NCBI GenBank assembly: GCA_017435185.1
Contig: JAFSFN010000226.1
Location: 1 to 5,964, forward strand
Length of the DNA stretch: 5,964 bases
Reading direction: 5' to 3'
DNA from: Clostridia bacterium
GTDB taxonomy: Bacteria; Bacillota; Clostridia; Christensenellales; CAG-138
Shown: piece after piece, positions 5,795-5,964 of the stretch
How the letters are laid out: every line of letters begins with the position of its first letter
Position numbering within the stretch: position 1 is the first letter of the stretch
Position numbers and translations under genes: made by a program
Notes under the pieces: model-generated
What the model was told of the DNA's origin: nothing
The model's database searches: none
The model's input: the letters and a program-made list of their open reading frames with translations, nothing else

Positions 5795-5964
5795 ACTCAA
5801 GTTCCACGCTGTTTATACAGCCGCTTATATAAAGACGCTCGGGATTTATCTCCAAAAGGACAAGAGAGCTTCCGCTTATGCTTATTATTCCCGAGTCTCC
5901 TTTGAGCCTGATATTGTGTTCAAAAAACTCATAAATGCCACCGTGATTTTCAACAAGCATAGAT
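5793..5964 (-). CDS. yqfC: Sporulation protein YqfC (YabP/YqfC family), C-terminal part
   Basis: The last 56 codons are readable; the N-terminus lies beyond the right edge (family members are about 90-100 residues, so roughly 40 are missing). The visible part contains LVENHGGIYEFFEHNIRL, then a Gly-Ile-Ile-Ser-Ile-Ser-Gly strand and Leu-Glu-Ile-Asn-Pro-Glu-Arg-Leu-Tyr-Ile-Ser-Gly, ending Ile-Asn-Ser-Val-Glu-Leu-Glu. This matches the YabP/YqfC pattern of short beta strands: val/ile-glu-asn-his/tyr-x-gly-ile near the start, ile-x-ile-x-gly in the middle and ile-x-gly-x-ile-x-ser-ile/val-glu at the end. In B. subtilis yqfC is the first gene before yqfD and belongs to the sigma-E sporulation set; its molecular role is unknown. 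Its position directly ahead of yqfD confirms the call. The operon promoter presumably lies upstream, outside the window. Confidence 0.88.
   Translation of the reverse strand, partial: SMLVENHGGIYEFFEHNIRLKGDSGIISISGSSLVLLEINPERLYISGCINSVELE

Noticed and set aside
5783..5800. TTG start extending YqfD by six codons
   Set aside because: The extension overlaps the end of yqfC, has no well-placed Shine-Dalgarno, and the ATG at 5782 has GAGG at 8-nt spacing and gives the usual YqfD N-terminus.
1..5964. Mobile element, phage, CRISPR or defence system
   Set aside because: No transposase, integrase, direct repeat array or defence domain was seen; the content is a conserved chromosomal operon.

Overview
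The window holds the conserved Firmicutes cluster yqfC–yqfD–phoH–pgpH(yqfF)–ybeY–cdd–era–(yqzL)–recO. Nearly all of it is on the minus strand, so transcription runs from high to low coordinates. The sporulation genes yqfC and yqfD, together with an order that matches the Bacillus subtilis locus as I know it, point to a spore-forming member of the Clostridia/Bacilli or a close relative. AGG/AGA/ATA-rich codon use and moderate GC suggest a gut-type clostridium, but no species can be named from this sequence.

Layout from right to left: yqfC (C-terminal part only, 5793-5964), yqfD (4628-5782), phoH (3587-4627), a shortened pgpH/yqfF HD-domain phosphodiesterase (2134-3615), ybeY (1697-2137), cdd (1290-1700) and era (378-1271). 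A 44-codon gene of YqzL type on the opposite strand follows (243-377), then an 81-bp divergent intergenic region, then recO (N-terminal 53 codons, 161 to the left edge). From yqfC to era the genes overlap, abut or are separated by at most 18 bp, so they very probably form one operon with translational coupling (ATGA at pgpH/ybeY and ybeY/cdd, TGAATG at yqfD/phoH).

Functionally the cluster joins spore-coat/engulfment-stage proteins (YqfC, YqfD), RNA and ribosome maturation factors (PhoH ATPase, YbeY endoribonuclease, Era GTPase), a membrane cyclic-dinucleotide phosphodiesterase (PgpH-like), pyrimidine salvage (Cdd) and recombinational repair (RecO). All readable catalytic motifs are intact.

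Four things depart from the textbook locus. The yqzL-like gene is inverted, tail-to-tail with era with no bases between the two stop codons, and head-to-head with recO. The PgpH-like protein lacks the large extracellular 7TMR-HDED domain. dgkA is missing between ybeY and cdd. The pgpH start lies inside phoH with a poorly spaced ribosome binding site. I see no mobile element, CRISPR array, tRNA, rRNA or clear intrinsic terminator, and no stretch over 300 bp without a gene. I do not see a wholly new system here; the interest lies in local rearrangements of a known operon.
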